Origin: Sphingobacterium bambusae | GTDB taxonomy: Bacteria; Bacteroidota; Bacteroidia; Sphingobacteriales; Sphingobacteriaceae | Length of the DNA: 64,000 nt | Reading direction: 5' to 3' | Assembly: GCF_033955345.1 (NCBI RefSeq) | Contig: NZ_CP138332.1 | Span: 4,712,001 to 4,776,000, forward strand | Part shown: positions 45,822-55,654 of the stretch, in pieces | Position numbering within the stretch: position 1 is the stretch's first letter | How the letters are laid out: the number at the start of each line of letters is the position of its first letter | Program-made: the position numbers and the translations under genes | The notes under the pieces: model-generated | Told to the model about the DNA's origin: nothing | The model's database searches: none | Seen by the model: the letters and a program-made list of their open reading frames with translations, nothing else

Positions 45822-46877
45822 ATGATTAAATCAAAAGGATACGCCGCTAAAAGCAGCGACTCGCCACTTGAATATTGGGAATTTGAACGTAGAGCGCTCG
45901 AACCGAATGATGTGTTGATCGATATCTTGTACAGTGGTATTTGTCACTCGGACATTCACCAAGTGCACGATGAGTGGGGTGGCACGCAATACCCCATCGT
46001 GCCGGGACATGAAATTGTAGGCAAGATCAAAGCTGTAGGTACGGCAGTAACCAAGTTCAAGATCGGCGACTTGGCGGGCGTGGGCTGTATGGTGGCCTCC
46101 TGCGGCGAATGTGAGAACTGCAAAGATGATCAACAGCAGTTTTGCCAAGCCAAGAAAACGGTATGGACCTACAACAGCAAGGATGTGATGCACGACAACA
46201 GCATTACCTTTGGAGGGTACAGCAATAATATCGTTGCGGATGCCAACTTTGTGTTACGCGTTCCCGAATCATTGGATATTAAAAAGGTAGCACCCTTGTT
46301 GTGTGCCGGCATAACGACCTATTCACCGCTGAAGCGTTGGGCGGTAGGAGCTGGACATAAGGTAGGCGTACTTGGATTGGGTGGTTTAGGACATATGGCG
46401 GTGAAAATCGCCGTGGCGATGGGGGCAGAGGTGACCATGATCAGTCATTCGCCACGTAAAAGAGATGATGCGGCACTATTGGGCGCTCACCACTTTTTAA
46501 ATACCCAAGAGGCCGATGAACTGGATAGCCGAAAATCGTACTTCGACTTTATCATCGACACGGTGTCGGTGCCTCACGACTATAACCTTTACCTCAGCTT
46601 GCTCAAAACGCGGGGTGTACACATCTGTGTGGGCATTCCGGCGGCGCCCATGGAAATCAACGGACGCTCCATTATGGGCGGAAACAAGATTTTGACGGCA
46701 TCTAGTATCGGTGGTATTCAGGAAACACAGGATATGCTCGATTTCTGTGCGCAGCACAATATTCTGCCCGAAACCGAACTGATTGATATCGATTACGTCA
46801 ACGAAGCCTACCAGCGCGTGCTAGACAGCGATGTGAAATATCGATTTGTTATTGATATGGCATCGATTGAAAAATAA
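45822..46877 (+). CDS. Zinc-dependent NAD(P) alcohol dehydrogenase
   Basis: 351 residues. Catalytic-zinc ligands in GICHSDIHQVHDEWGG and PGHE, structural-zinc cysteines in CGECENCKDDQQQFC, and a Rossmann motif GVLGLGGLGHMAVK near 190. It belongs to the cinnamyl-alcohol-dehydrogenase/YahK group, which prefers NADPH and reduces aldehydes. Single gene with its own promoter. Confidence 0.94.
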   Translation: MIKSKGYAAKSSDSPLEYWEFERRALEPNDVLIDILYSGICHSDIHQVHDEWGGTQYPIVPGHEIVGKIKAVGTAVTKFKIGDLAGVGCMVASCGECENCKDDQQQFCQAKKTVWTYNSKDVMHDNSITFGGYSNNIVADANFVLRVPESLDIKKVAPLLCAGITTYSPLKRWAVGAGHKVGVLGLGGLGHMAVKIAVAMGAEVTMISHSPRKRDDAALLGAHHFLNTQEADELDSRKSYFDFIIDTVSVPHDYNLYLSLLKTRGVHICVGIPAAPMEINGRSIMGGNKILTASSIGGIQETQDMLDFCAQHNILPETELIDIDYVNEAYQRVLDSDVKYRFVIDMASIEK

Positions 46878-46898
46878 AAGATACGAAGCAGGGTGGTT

Positions 46899-48965
46899 TT
46901 ATGAAACCCCCTGCTTTAACCTGTTTTCCTGCAGTTGCAAGAAAAAGTTCAATAGCTGCTTTTTCGACAGGAATACATGACGTTGCGAGAGAATCCCCAA
47001 TTGTGTAATCGCATTCATCATCAACCCCAAATTATCGTTGTCATACTCGTCCACATGGAAATAGGTCAGTTGGTGTTCGGTATATTTTTCCAGATCGTTC
47101 TTTAGGGCATCATCCAATTCGGAATGGATGTCGGCATGCGACAGTAACGCGCGCAATGCTTCTTTAAGCCGCGGTTCCTTTCTTGCAAAATCACGCAATC
47201 GTGCTTCGATGTCTTGATGTTCATGGCGCTCAAACATAAAAGAAGTGTCCTCAGAAAGCTCGTTGACAAGTTTGCTATTTTCCTCCAATAGATTTTTCGC
47301 TTCGCTATAGCGACGGAAGCGTTCCTGAAATACTTCTTCTTGTGCCTGATTGATGGCTTGGGATCTGAAATAAAGATGGATACGTTTGTCATGTTGTGCC
47401 ACCTCATCTTCTAGTAAGGAAATGCGGGCATCAATTTGTCGCAGCACAGTTGCCGTTTGGTTGGCAAAGTATTTTATGCCGCAATAGTCGAAGGTTTTTA
47501 CCACGATGTGCCCATCTTGGATAGCCTGCAAAACCGAGCGGTCATTTTGTAGGGCAATCAGCTCATTTAGGGTTTCTAATTTGGCATCGCTGTATAGATC
47601 TTCAAAACTAGCTGTGCTGTCTCCAATCGGCAAAGAGGGCATTGCCGTTTCATCGATATCGTGCTGATCGTAGTACCCATTAAATTGCTGATCCAAGTTT
47701 TCTTTATTGGCAAAATCTAAGAAGTGCTGTTGAAATTCGCTAAAGGAGTAGGTGCTAGGTGTCGCCGTGTAGTAATTATCGTTAAAGAGCGAACGCGCAA
47801 TACGCGCACGAATCGATGCGGCGTCATGCAGTAGGTCCATTGCGGGCGTATTAACACTGTCGGTGACCACAATATTGAGCTTATGTAGTGCTTTGACACG
47901 ATCTTCATCGGAGGGGTGTGATGCCCACTGATTGTCAAGGTTTAATTGTGAGCGGTACATGCGCGCCAATTGATGAAGCTCGATGACGGGAAGCCCATCT
48001 TGCATTTTGAAGCTATGCTGCTTGGCTAGCTCGGCCAAAACAAACTGCTGCTCGGGGTAAATATCTTGGCTGCGAACCTGTTGGTTGATTTTACTTTGAT
48101 AGAAGGCCAACACACCTTGGAAGGCATGGTTGGCAAGTGTAAGACGCAAAAGGGAGTCGCCTAAGGCCTTTGATCCGGCAACGTGGGCGGCAATCTCGTC
48201 TGCATGAAATTCCATCTCCCTGGATAGTGCAAGGTAGTTGTGGTTTACATAGCTGTACAACTTTTGGAGTACGGCCTGTATCTGCCTGATGATGAAGAGG
48301 GAAATACCGATGAAAATGGTTGCCGAACCACCGATATTGGCCCATTTTTCCAACATCGTGTTAAGCGATACATTGTTGTACAGCATGTTGTAAATAATCT
48401 TATTGACATGGTATACATAGCTGCCAACTTTCATGCTGCGTTGGGAGAAGTGGCCAAACTCATGAGCCAATATGGCTTTGAGCTCCTGCTCGGTAGTCGT
48501 GTTGATGAGCCCCATGCCGATCAGAAGGTTCTTGCGAATAGGAAGAAACATGCTCCAGAAATTAGAATCGTAGAAAACCGATGCGTTGACATCTGCGTCT
48601 AGAAAAACTTTTTTAGGCGATTGTGTGTCGACCTTTTGCACGACCTCGTCGATCAAATGGAACAGCCCTGGCTGATCTTCTCGATTGATTTCAATCAGGT
48701 TGCTTCGATCAACTTTCGTCGATGCAAAAACAAACTTGACCAAGAAGAAAAGAACCGTTAAACCTGAGGCTATCAGCCCTAAACAGATGATGCCTGTGTA
48801 GATTGCCGGGTGAAGGGTAAAGATCCAAATCCCCAAAACGCCGAAACCGATGGTAATGCCTACAGCAATGATCAACAGCAGGATATAGGTGATAGCGAAA
48901 ATAACAATAGACACGATGGTTTTTCGAGCGCTTGCTTTAAAGCTCGCGGAGGGTTCGATATACAT
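46899..48965 (-). CDS. M48-family membrane metallopeptidase
   Basis: 688 residues. Two N-terminal helices (about 15-80), then the zinc-protease core with HEFGH in ILAHEFGHFSQRSM and the third ligand in EMEFHADEIAA, another helix between them, and a long helical C-terminal region (390-688) of unknown role. M48 (HtpX/Ste24-type) proteases degrade or process membrane proteins. The large extra C-terminus is common in Bacteroidota members. Single gene, convergent with the dehydrogenase. Confidence 0.9.
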   Translation of the reverse strand: MYIEPSASFKASARKTIVSIVIFAITYILLLIIAVGITIGFGVLGIWIFTLHPAIYTGIICLGLIASGLTVLFFLVKFVFASTKVDRSNLIEINREDQPGLFHLIDEVVQKVDTQSPKKVFLDADVNASVFYDSNFWSMFLPIRKNLLIGMGLINTTTEQELKAILAHEFGHFSQRSMKVGSYVYHVNKIIYNMLYNNVSLNTMLEKWANIGGSATIFIGISLFIIRQIQAVLQKLYSYVNHNYLALSREMEFHADEIAAHVAGSKALGDSLLRLTLANHAFQGVLAFYQSKINQQVRSQDIYPEQQFVLAELAKQHSFKMQDGLPVIELHQLARMYRSQLNLDNQWASHPSDEDRVKALHKLNIVVTDSVNTPAMDLLHDAASIRARIARSLFNDNYYTATPSTYSFSEFQQHFLDFANKENLDQQFNGYYDQHDIDETAMPSLPIGDSTASFEDLYSDAKLETLNELIALQNDRSVLQAIQDGHIVVKTFDYCGIKYFANQTATVLRQIDARISLLEDEVAQHDKRIHLYFRSQAINQAQEEVFQERFRRYSEAKNLLEENSKLVNELSEDTSFMFERHEHQDIEARLRDFARKEPRLKEALRALLSHADIHSELDDALKNDLEKYTEHQLTYFHVDEYDNDNLGLMMNAITQLGILSQRHVFLSKKQLLNFFLQLQENRLKQGVS

Positions 48966-49428
48966 AATTGCAGCAGGTTAATGATGATATGAATAACTGT
49001 AAGACGAATATAGAAAGTTTTGCAGCAGTTTGGATAATTATTACAAATTTATAATAATTATTTAACAGGGGTTTTGTCATGGAAAAAACCGATTACACAG
49101 GACGGTCATTCAGCTGCGTTTGCCCAGATAGGCTCGTTAGCTGCAAGCGGAATAGAAAGATGTCTGTTACATATCGCGGGTAACAAACCTTCTTGAACAC
49201 TTCAAAAGCAGCTGCCTGAAAAAATCTTTAAATAAAATTTGCAAATGTGAAAAGTAAATCCGAATTTAACAGTTCATAATTCAGGCCGCTATGAGCATGG
49301 CGGTAAGTTATAATTGGTTTTGAAAGGTTTCCATTCGCCCGGATGGAAACCTTTCTCTATTTAATGGGCTGATGGATTTCGCCTCGGCGCAGGAGCGGCG
49401 GCCGTTCCCAATTGCAGAAGCTGCTGCG
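48966..49428. other. Intergenic interval holding an orphan terminator
   Basis: 463 bases without a supportable gene. GAAAGGTTTCCAT (49322-49334) and ATGGAAACCTTTC (49343-49355) form a perfect 13-bp stem followed on the + strand by TCTATTTAA. No + strand gene ends here, so an unannotated small RNA is possible; on the minus strand it could instead mark the end of the transporter mRNA 75 bases after its stop. Confidence 0.5.
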
Positions 49429-50640
49429 CTAGACTTGCTGCTTCGCCGGATTGCGCTTTCGAAAAACAAGGCTCAATGGAACCCACGCGGCACCAATAAG
49501 CAGGGCAAAGCCGAAATAGCTGAAAGCTAGTTGCGATTGGTTGTTGATTGCCAATATCGAGACCATGGCATAGCTGAGTAGGGACGTGAACAGGTAACTG
49601 CCACCGCTAGTCAATCCGCTTGAAACACCCGCATACTGCGGAAAACGCGTTAAGCAATAGGTGAAGTAGGAATTGTATATAAAGCCGGAAGCGGTGTGGA
49701 GGCAAAGTACGAACAACATCAACCAAACGATGCTCTTGCTGTATGCCCCGTTAAAATACATAACGATAGCCATAAACATGATGGATAGGATAGCAGAGGC
49801 AAGCTTTTTGACGAGAGGCTTGTGGATGTTTGCTTTGCCTAGAAAACCACCCATCATCACCCCAACACCAGATAGCAGCGCGCAATAGCCGGTTTCTACC
49901 GATGAAAACCCAAAATGGTTTTCTACCAAAAAAGGCGCGGACATCGCGAATACCATAATCATGGAATAGGCCGTTCCCAAGACAAATAAGCCAAGGAAGA
50001 AGTCGGGCGCTTGAAGGACAGCTTTATAGGATGTTAAAATCTGTTGTGGGTGAAAAGGCTTTAGCGCACGCGAGGCTTCTCCGGAAAAGATCAGCTCCAG
50101 CAATAAAACCAAGATAGCATATATTCCCAACAGGTGGAAGTTCGCCTGCCAACCCCATAGCTGCTGCAGATAGCCACCAATGAAAGGTGCCGTGATCGGA
50201 GCTATTGCCCAGATGATCGATAGCATAGACATATAGCCTTGCAGCTTCTTTCCGGAAAAGATGTCGACAAGAAAAGCTCGTTTTCCAACGACGATGAAAG
50301 CAGTGCAGATCCCTTGTAGGATGCGCATAGCGTAAACGAACTGTATGTTTGGCGAAAGTGCTAAAGCAAAGTTGGTACCAGCGAAAATCAATAGCGCTAT
50401 TAAAACCAGTTTGTATCGGCCAAAACTATCCACCAAGGGGCCTACAAAAAGCATGGATAGCCCGTAGCTGATCAGGAAGTAACTTAAGGTCATCTGTATG
50501 CCCGTACTGGATACGGCAAATGCTTTTTGCATATCCGGAAAAGAGGGTAGGTAGATATCGGTGGCCAATCCAGACAAGGGAATTAAAAGAAAGGTAGAAA
50601 AAAGGGCAATGGACTCGTGCTTGCTATTGTAGATCTTCAT
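49429..50640 (-). CDS. Bcr/CflA-type multidrug efflux MFS transporter
   Basis: 403 residues from the ATG at 50640, twelve hydrophobic helices. The first helix ends in ATDIYLPSFPDM, the signature of the Bcr/CflA subgroup; the MFS motif after TM2 reads VGPLVDSFGRYKLV. It should expel drugs or metabolites by proton antiport at the inner membrane. Single gene, no regulator alongside. Confidence 0.9.
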   Translation of the reverse strand: MKIYNSKHESIALFSTFLLIPLSGLATDIYLPSFPDMQKAFAVSSTGIQMTLSYFLISYGLSMLFVGPLVDSFGRYKLVLIALLIFAGTNFALALSPNIQFVYAMRILQGICTAFIVVGKRAFLVDIFSGKKLQGYMSMLSIIWAIAPITAPFIGGYLQQLWGWQANFHLLGIYAILVLLLELIFSGEASRALKPFHPQQILTSYKAVLQAPDFFLGLFVLGTAYSMIMVFAMSAPFLVENHFGFSSVETGYCALLSGVGVMMGGFLGKANIHKPLVKKLASAILSIMFMAIVMYFNGAYSKSIVWLMLFVLCLHTASGFIYNSYFTYCLTRFPQYAGVSSGLTSGGSYLFTSLLSYAMVSILAINNQSQLAFSYFGFALLIGAAWVPLSLVFRKRNPAKQQV

Positions 50641-50900
50641 GTTCAAATGTAATACCGCAAAAGTACCAATGCAACGTTATTCTTGAAAGTACTTTGATCA
50701 TCTGAAAATCACAAATTGATTGATGACCCCCATTGGGATGTACAGGTGCGTTTGCCTTTATTTATCGAATATCAATTGATTTTTGTTAAAGACTGTTAAT
50801 TTGTAACATACCTGATACGATTGCTAAACTATTTCTTCTGTTGATGCGTTTGATAAGAAAAGAGTAAATAATTGTATTGATTGATTAAAGTAATAAAAGT

Positions 50901-51245
50901 ATGAAAAAGTTAATTTTGACAGGTTTAAGTTTATTGTTTGCATTAACACTTACATTCGCCCAAGAGGGTACACCTGAAGACAAAGCAAAAGCAAAAGTAG
51001 AAAAAATCACGGAGAAGGTTACCTTGACTCCAGAGCAGCAAACAGCAGTGTATGATATCGTTTTAGAGCATACCAAAGCAAAATGGGCACTTAAAGCGGA
51101 TACCACCATTGCGGAAGATGTGGCTAAGCAACAAGCCGAAGCGTTAGCAGCTAGTGCTGATGCAAAGATCATTGAGACCTTGACAGAAGAGCAGAAGCCG
51201 TTGTATGCAAAATATGTCGAAGAACGTAAAGCAAAGAAAGACTAG
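50901..51245 (+). CDS. Small secreted helical protein
   Basis: 114 residues with a signal peptide ending ALTLTFAQ. The mature part is charged and helical (AKVEKITEKVTLTPEQQTAV, IIETLTEEQKPLYAKYVEER), with the LTPEQ spacing of Spy/DUF4890-like envelope stress proteins. A periplasmic chaperone-like role is possible. Monocistronic, with a very strong terminator. Confidence 0.7.
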   Translation: MKKLILTGLSLLFALTLTFAQEGTPEDKAKAKVEKITEKVTLTPEQQTAVYDIVLEHTKAKWALKADTTIAEDVAKQQAEALAASADAKIIETLTEEQKPLYAKYVEERKAKKD

Positions 51246-51264
51246 TTCTTTAACGACAGTCTAG

Positions 51265-51310
51265 TAACTGAAAAGGGCATCGCAAAAAAAGGCGATGCCC
51301 TTTTCAGTTA
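51265..51310 (+). terminator. Strong terminator
   Basis: A perfect 19-bp stem (arms 51265-51283 and 51292-51310, TAACTGAAAAGGGCATCGC and complement) closes an A-rich 8-base loop. The right arm itself contains CCCTTTTC, so it can work on either strand. Confidence 0.8.
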
Positions 51311-51361
51311 TTGTAAAAAAAATAGACAGAAAATTTTGTTTTTAAAAAACCTTATCTATAT

Positions 51362-51387
51362 TAGTGTATTATTTAAATAGTACACTA
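51362..51387. promoter_or_regulatory. 26-bp near-perfect palindrome, candidate YtrA-type operator
   Basis: TAGTGTA and TACACTA bracket TATTTAAATA; only one symmetric pair of the 26 bases mismatches. It ends 2 bases before the ATG of the ABC operon at 51390. A GntR/YtrA regulator is encoded within that operon, so this is its likely autoregulatory site, placed over the transcription start or -7 region. Confidence 0.65.
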
Positions 51388-51389
51388 GT

Positions 51390-52232
51390 ATGATAGCTAT
51401 CCAAGATCTAAATTTTAGCTACAACAAAGGTCGTCCTTTGTTCAAGCAGATGGACCTGCAGCTCGAGCAAGGCCACATTTATGGCTTGTTGGGGAAAAAT
51501 GGTGCAGGCAAGTCGACCTTGCTAAAGAATATTGCCGGTTTGGTTTATCCCAACAAGGGCTCCATTGCGGTGCTGGGGCACGATCCTAGAAAGCGAGAGC
51601 CATCGCTGCTGAAGGAGATCACGTTTATACCCGAGGAATTTTACCTGCCGGCCGTACTGTCCGACAAGTTTATCCGCGCCAATGCGCCATTCTATCCAAA
51701 TTTTGACATACAGTATTTCAAAGAGCTATTGGGCGAATTTGAAATACCGCTGAATCAACGTATCGCAGATATGAGCTACGGGCAGAAAAAGAAATACCTG
51801 ATATCTTTTGGCTTAGCCAGCAATACCAAGCTGATGATTATGGATGAGCCGACCAACGGATTGGATATCCCGTCGAAGGTGCAGTTTCGTAAGATAATGG
51901 CTTCTGCCCTTACCGAGGAGCGCTGCATCCTGATCTCTACCCATCAAGTTCGCGACTTGGACAATCTGATCGACTCGGTCATTATTTTGGACGAGCATCG
52001 CGTAGCCGTGAATGCTTCCGTTGCTACCTTAACGGAACGCCTTTGCTTTAAGAAGGTGAAAGAGCTACCCGCAGATGTTGTCTATGCAGAAGCGGCACTA
52101 GGGGGCTACAACAGCATTCAGGTGAATACCTTTGCGGAAGACTCCAAGCTAGATCTTGAACTGCTCTTTAACGCCGTATCTCAAAAACAGGGCGTAATTA
52201 CCAACCTTTTAACGCAACCCACTTATGTCTAA
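51390..52232 (+). CDS. ABC transporter ATP-binding protein (YtrB-like)
   Basis: 280 residues. Walker A GLLGKNGAGKST, signature MSYGQKKKYLIS, Walker B LMIMDEPTNGLD and H-loop STHQ. First gene of a four-gene operon with a permease, a GntR regulator and a membrane-anchored protein. The stop overlaps the permease gene by 8 bases. Substrate unknown; YtrBC-like systems respond to cell-envelope stress. Confidence 0.9.
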   Translation: MIAIQDLNFSYNKGRPLFKQMDLQLEQGHIYGLLGKNGAGKSTLLKNIAGLVYPNKGSIAVLGHDPRKREPSLLKEITFIPEEFYLPAVLSDKFIRANAPFYPNFDIQYFKELLGEFEIPLNQRIADMSYGQKKKYLISFGLASNTKLMIMDEPTNGLDIPSKVQFRKIMASALTEERCILISTHQVRDLDNLIDSVIILDEHRVAVNASVATLTERLCFKKVKELPADVVYAEAALGGYNSIQVNTFAEDSKLDLELLFNAVSQKQGVITNLLTQPTYV

Positions 52233-53031
52233 TACTTTTCAAACAAATCGTTTTTTTGCGCTGGTAACACGACAGTGGATCAGCTTTGGCAAAATATACC
52301 TGATGTCTATAGGTATCGCAGCGGGCGTAATTGCGGCCTTCTATGGTTATGCGCTCTATGAGTTTCGTATTGCTGTAGACTATATTCCCTCGGGATTGCT
52401 TGATTTTAGGATGCCTCTTTTTATTTTATTGGGCTTGTTCTTTGTAACAATCATTTCCGCGAGCTATTTCTCTGATTATGGCCAAAAATCCAAAGCTATC
52501 TTTGAGTTGCTGATTCCGGCATCGCGTCTGGAAAAATTTTTGACGGCTATGCTTTACAGTGTTGTCGTTTGTATGCTATCCTTTATCGCTGTTTTTTGGT
52601 TGATCGATTTGGCTTTTGTAAGCTATTTACGTAATCAAGCGACTTCTTCGGCCATGATTCATGCCGATGAAATAAAAAATATTGACCATAGCTTGGCGTA
52701 TATTACAGCACATTATAGACATCAGGAACGAGTTCGGTATCTATTCTTTTTACCCTTTTTGCTGAATGCTATCTTCCTGTTGGGCTCTATTGCATACCGT
52801 AATTTCCATTACGTAAAAACAGCAGTTGTCTTGATTGCCTATATCGCCATATGGAGCTTGGGGACGGTGTACATTATGAAGGCCTTGACCGATGGTTCAG
52901 TAACGGTGCGGCAAAGTGCCTTTTTTGAAAACGAAGATAATCCTTTACAACTGTGCTTGCTTGTGGGTATTTTGGTGACGTTGATATTGTGGGGAATAGC
53001 TTTTCTCCGATTAAAGGAAAAGGAGGTTTAA
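52225..53031 (+). CDS. ABC transporter permease
   Basis: 268 residues with about six transmembrane helices (for example IYLMSIGIAAGVIAAFYGYA, LVGILVTLILWGIAFLRL) and a central extracytoplasmic loop. No extended conserved motif. Translationally coupled to the ATPase before it and separated by 1 base from the regulator after it. Forms the membrane half of that exporter or sensor. Confidence 0.8.
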   Translation: MSNTFQTNRFFALVTRQWISFGKIYLMSIGIAAGVIAAFYGYALYEFRIAVDYIPSGLLDFRMPLFILLGLFFVTIISASYFSDYGQKSKAIFELLIPASRLEKFLTAMLYSVVVCMLSFIAVFWLIDLAFVSYLRNQATSSAMIHADEIKNIDHSLAYITAHYRHQERVRYLFFLPFLLNAIFLLGSIAYRNFHYVKTAVVLIAYIAIWSLGTVYIMKALTDGSVTVRQSAFFENEDNPLQLCLLVGILVTLILWGIAFLRLKEKEV

Positions 53032-53032
53032 C

Positions 53033-53410
53033 ATGGATTTTAGCGCAAATAAGGCAATATATGTGCAGATTGCCGAGCATGTTTGTGAACATATTATGCT
53101 GGGCACTTGGAAAGATGAAGAGAAGGTGCCTTCAGTACGCGATTTGGCTGTGCAACTGGAGGTAAACCCCAATACGGTTATGCGCACCTATGACCTGCTC
53201 CAACAAAAAGCGATTATCGCCAACAAAAGGGGGATAGGTTTTTTCCTAACGACAGATGCTGTGGCACAGGTAAAGGCTTATAGAAAAGCGATGTTTCTGG
53301 AAGAGGAACTACCGCAGTTATTCCGTAACATTTATTTGTTGGATATCGGTCTCGAGGAGCTACAGAAACGCTATCAAACGTTTATTAATGAAAATTTTAA
53401 CCAAAATTGA
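53033..53410 (+). CDS. GntR-family regulator, YtrA type
   Basis: 125 residues: an N-terminal winged helix (VPSVRDLAVQLEVNPNTVMR, RGIGFFLT) and a short C-terminal dimerisation helix, the size and layout of YtrA. Start chosen at 53033, preceded by a clear AGGAGG Shine-Dalgarno sequence, unusual for this phylum. Probably represses the operon through the palindrome at 51362. Confidence 0.9.
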   Translation: MDFSANKAIYVQIAEHVCEHIMLGTWKDEEKVPSVRDLAVQLEVNPNTVMRTYDLLQQKAIIANKRGIGFFLTTDAVAQVKAYRKAMFLEEELPQLFRNIYLLDIGLEELQKRYQTFINENFNQN

Positions 53411-54267
53411 TGATGAAAACGAGTTCGAAATTATTGATCATATTAGGCATTACGCTGTTCGTTGTGCCCATTGCTATTATGTCATTTACGGTCATGGAAA
53501 ATCGCGTTGATGTCGTCGATTACCAAAAGGATATGGATCGCGAAGCTACCTCGCTCGAAGGAGAGGATGTGTACCTGCAAACAACGCCCCTAAAGGCATT
53601 CGATAAAGTGCGGCTGCTGGGCGAAGGACGTCGGGGACCGATTAGCCTGATCATTGTGAAAAGTGATAAGCACGCATTGAAACTGGAAAAAAATAGGGAG
53701 GTAAAACTTAAGTTTGAAGTTGATGACAAGGGTACATTGATTATTCACGGAGAAGAGTCCGCTGAATACTACTTTAATACGGTATACCTTTTTACGCCAA
53801 ACGTGCATAACCTTGAGTTGAAAGATGTGGATGTTCAAACTAAAATTGAAACGGATAGCCTTACTGTTCAGGGTGATAATTTATCGGGATTTCAGTTAAG
53901 CTCAGGTACTAAAATCGATGATTTATACTTGAATCTGAAGAAATCGAAAATAGCAATGAACACAGATAATCGGGAAGAGAACGTTAATTATTCGGTAAGA
54001 CGTTTGTCATTGGATGTCGATAGTAGTGAGGTAAATCTGGGGCCTCATGATTTGAAAAAGCTATCCCTGTTGGCGAAAAACTCGAAGGTCAGTTTTCCTA
54101 GCAAAGGCAAGCGCTGGATGCTTGATGAGCTGAGCCTCATCACCGAAGGGAAAAGTAGTATTACGCTAGATAGTCTGCAATCAAAGACCTTGTCTGGAAA
54201 TTTATCCGATCAGACAACGATTGACTTGCCCGTTCAACAATTGAGACAAATCATTAGTCGGAACTAG
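53410..54267 (+). CDS. Membrane-anchored protein with DUF2807-like beta-helix
   Basis: 285 residues; the ATG at 53410 overlaps the regulator stop by one base. One N-terminal helix (LLIILGITLFVVPIAIMSF), then a repetitive beta-rich part (ELKDVDVQTKIETDSLTVQG, LSLDVDSSEVNLGPHDLKKL) like the head-domain family found with these ABC operons. Faces the periplasm. Role unknown. Last gene of the operon; a terminator follows. Confidence 0.7.
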   Translation: MMKTSSKLLIILGITLFVVPIAIMSFTVMENRVDVVDYQKDMDREATSLEGEDVYLQTTPLKAFDKVRLLGEGRRGPISLIIVKSDKHALKLEKNREVKLKFEVDDKGTLIIHGEESAEYYFNTVYLFTPNVHNLELKDVDVQTKIETDSLTVQGDNLSGFQLSSGTKIDDLYLNLKKSKIAMNTDNREENVNYSVRRLSLDVDSSEVNLGPHDLKKLSLLAKNSKVSFPSKGKRWMLDELSLITEGKSSITLDSLQSKTLSGNLSDQTTIDLPVQQLRQIISRN

Positions 54268-54289
54268 TTCTCCGATGCAAAAAGCCTAT

Positions 54290-54333
54290 CCCTTCATGCC
54301 GGCGGCGACTCGAACGCCGGCATGAAGGGATTT
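54290..54333. terminator. Strong bidirectional-looking terminator
   Basis: CCCTTCATGCCGGCG (54290-54304) pairs perfectly with CGCCGGCATGAAGGG (54315-54329), then ATTTTG. It separates the ABC operon from the convergent MscS gene. Confidence 0.8.
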
Positions 54334-54350
54334 TGTCGTTTGTCCTGGTT

Positions 54351-55436
54351 TTAAACAGCTTCGTTTTGCTGCTCGCCCGATAGCTTAACCCGTGTCTGTG
54401 AAAGGCTGCCCGGATAATGCTCGGCAATGTATTTAATCATTTCCTCTCGCACATGACAACGCAGATCGAATGCTTGCCCTGAGTTGCGACAGCTCATTAA
54501 ACAGCGTATTTCCATGGTTTTTTCCTTCAGATCGGTGACGTGCAAAACATTAACTTGCCCATCCCACAAGCTGTTGGCGTGTAGGAGTTCGGTCAATTTT
54601 TCACGCAACTTATCAATCGGGACGGTAAAGTCTGTGTAGATAAAAACGGTGCCGAGGATCTCCGCGGTGGTCCTTGTCCAGTTCTGGAAAGGCTTCTCTA
54701 TAAAATAGTTAATAGGCAATACCAGCCTACGTTTATCCCAAATGGCGACCACCACATAGGTGAGGTTGATCTCCTCTACGCGCCCCCATTCGCCCTCCAC
54801 CACCAATACGTCGTCCATGCGTATCGGTTGGGTGAACGCGATCTGAAAGCCTGCCAACAGGTTGCCCAATGACTTCTGCGCCGCAAAACCGATAATGATA
54901 CCGCCAATACCGACGCCCGTAAGCAAACCGGCACCTATTTTGCGCATATTTTCGAAGCTTAACAGCACAATGGCAAGAGCCACCAAGATGATGATACTGA
55001 CCAAGAGCTTTCGGATAAAAACAATCTGCGTGCGTATCTTCCGTTCTCGCAGGTTGTTTTCCTTGCTAACATCAAAGCGATGGTACAGGTAATCTTCAAA
55101 GACCCGAATTAAACGGATAATGATAATCGCGAAACAGCCAACAAAAAGGATTTCCGTGATCTTGGTGACTACAGCCAAGGTTGCACTGTTGAAGCGCGTG
55201 AAAGGCAGTAGGGCGTTGAATACGAGCAAGGGTATAAAAAAACTGAATATCTTATTGAAATGCCGAATCACTGATCGAATAACGGAATAGTTGCCGTAAG
55301 CATTGGACTGTTTCCTCACGAGCGGTACTAAAATGGCTTTCACCAGTATACCCAATAATACCGCAAAGATAATGACGACCATATTCCATGCCCAAGCGGG
55401 CATCTTCGTCGCTAATTGTGATAAGTACTGTGTCAT
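54351..55436 (-). CDS. Small-conductance mechanosensitive channel (MscS family)
   Basis: 361 residues. N-terminal helices, then the pore helix region GAGLLTGVGIGGIIIGFAAQ with the conserved KSLGNLLAGFQI, and the beta-domain (MDDVLVVEGEWGRVEEINLT, DKRRLVLPINYFIEKPFQNW). Opens under membrane tension to release solutes during hypo-osmotic shock. Single gene. Confidence 0.93.
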   Translation of the reverse strand: MTQYLSQLATKMPAWAWNMVVIIFAVLLGILVKAILVPLVRKQSNAYGNYSVIRSVIRHFNKIFSFFIPLLVFNALLPFTRFNSATLAVVTKITEILFVGCFAIIIIRLIRVFEDYLYHRFDVSKENNLRERKIRTQIVFIRKLLVSIIILVALAIVLLSFENMRKIGAGLLTGVGIGGIIIGFAAQKSLGNLLAGFQIAFTQPIRMDDVLVVEGEWGRVEEINLTYVVVAIWDKRRLVLPINYFIEKPFQNWTRTTAEILGTVFIYTDFTVPIDKLREKLTELLHANSLWDGQVNVLHVTDLKEKTMEIRCLMSCRNSGQAFDLRCHVREEMIKYIAEHYPGSLSQTRVKLSGEQQNEAV

Positions 55437-55654
55437 GGCTGTTGTTTAAGTTGTTCTATAGAAGTAACGGTACTTTCCGCCGACTGTTTTTATTAATTGA
55501 GATTCGTATCTTATGCATCGCTGCTCGGCGCTGCCGATCGCCACGAATAGCTTGTCGAGTTGGCCAGCAGCCACAAACCGATAATTATTAATGGCTTTGC
55601 TGTTGCTAATGATAAATTATTACGCTATTTTTAACAAAAAACAATACGTAAAAT

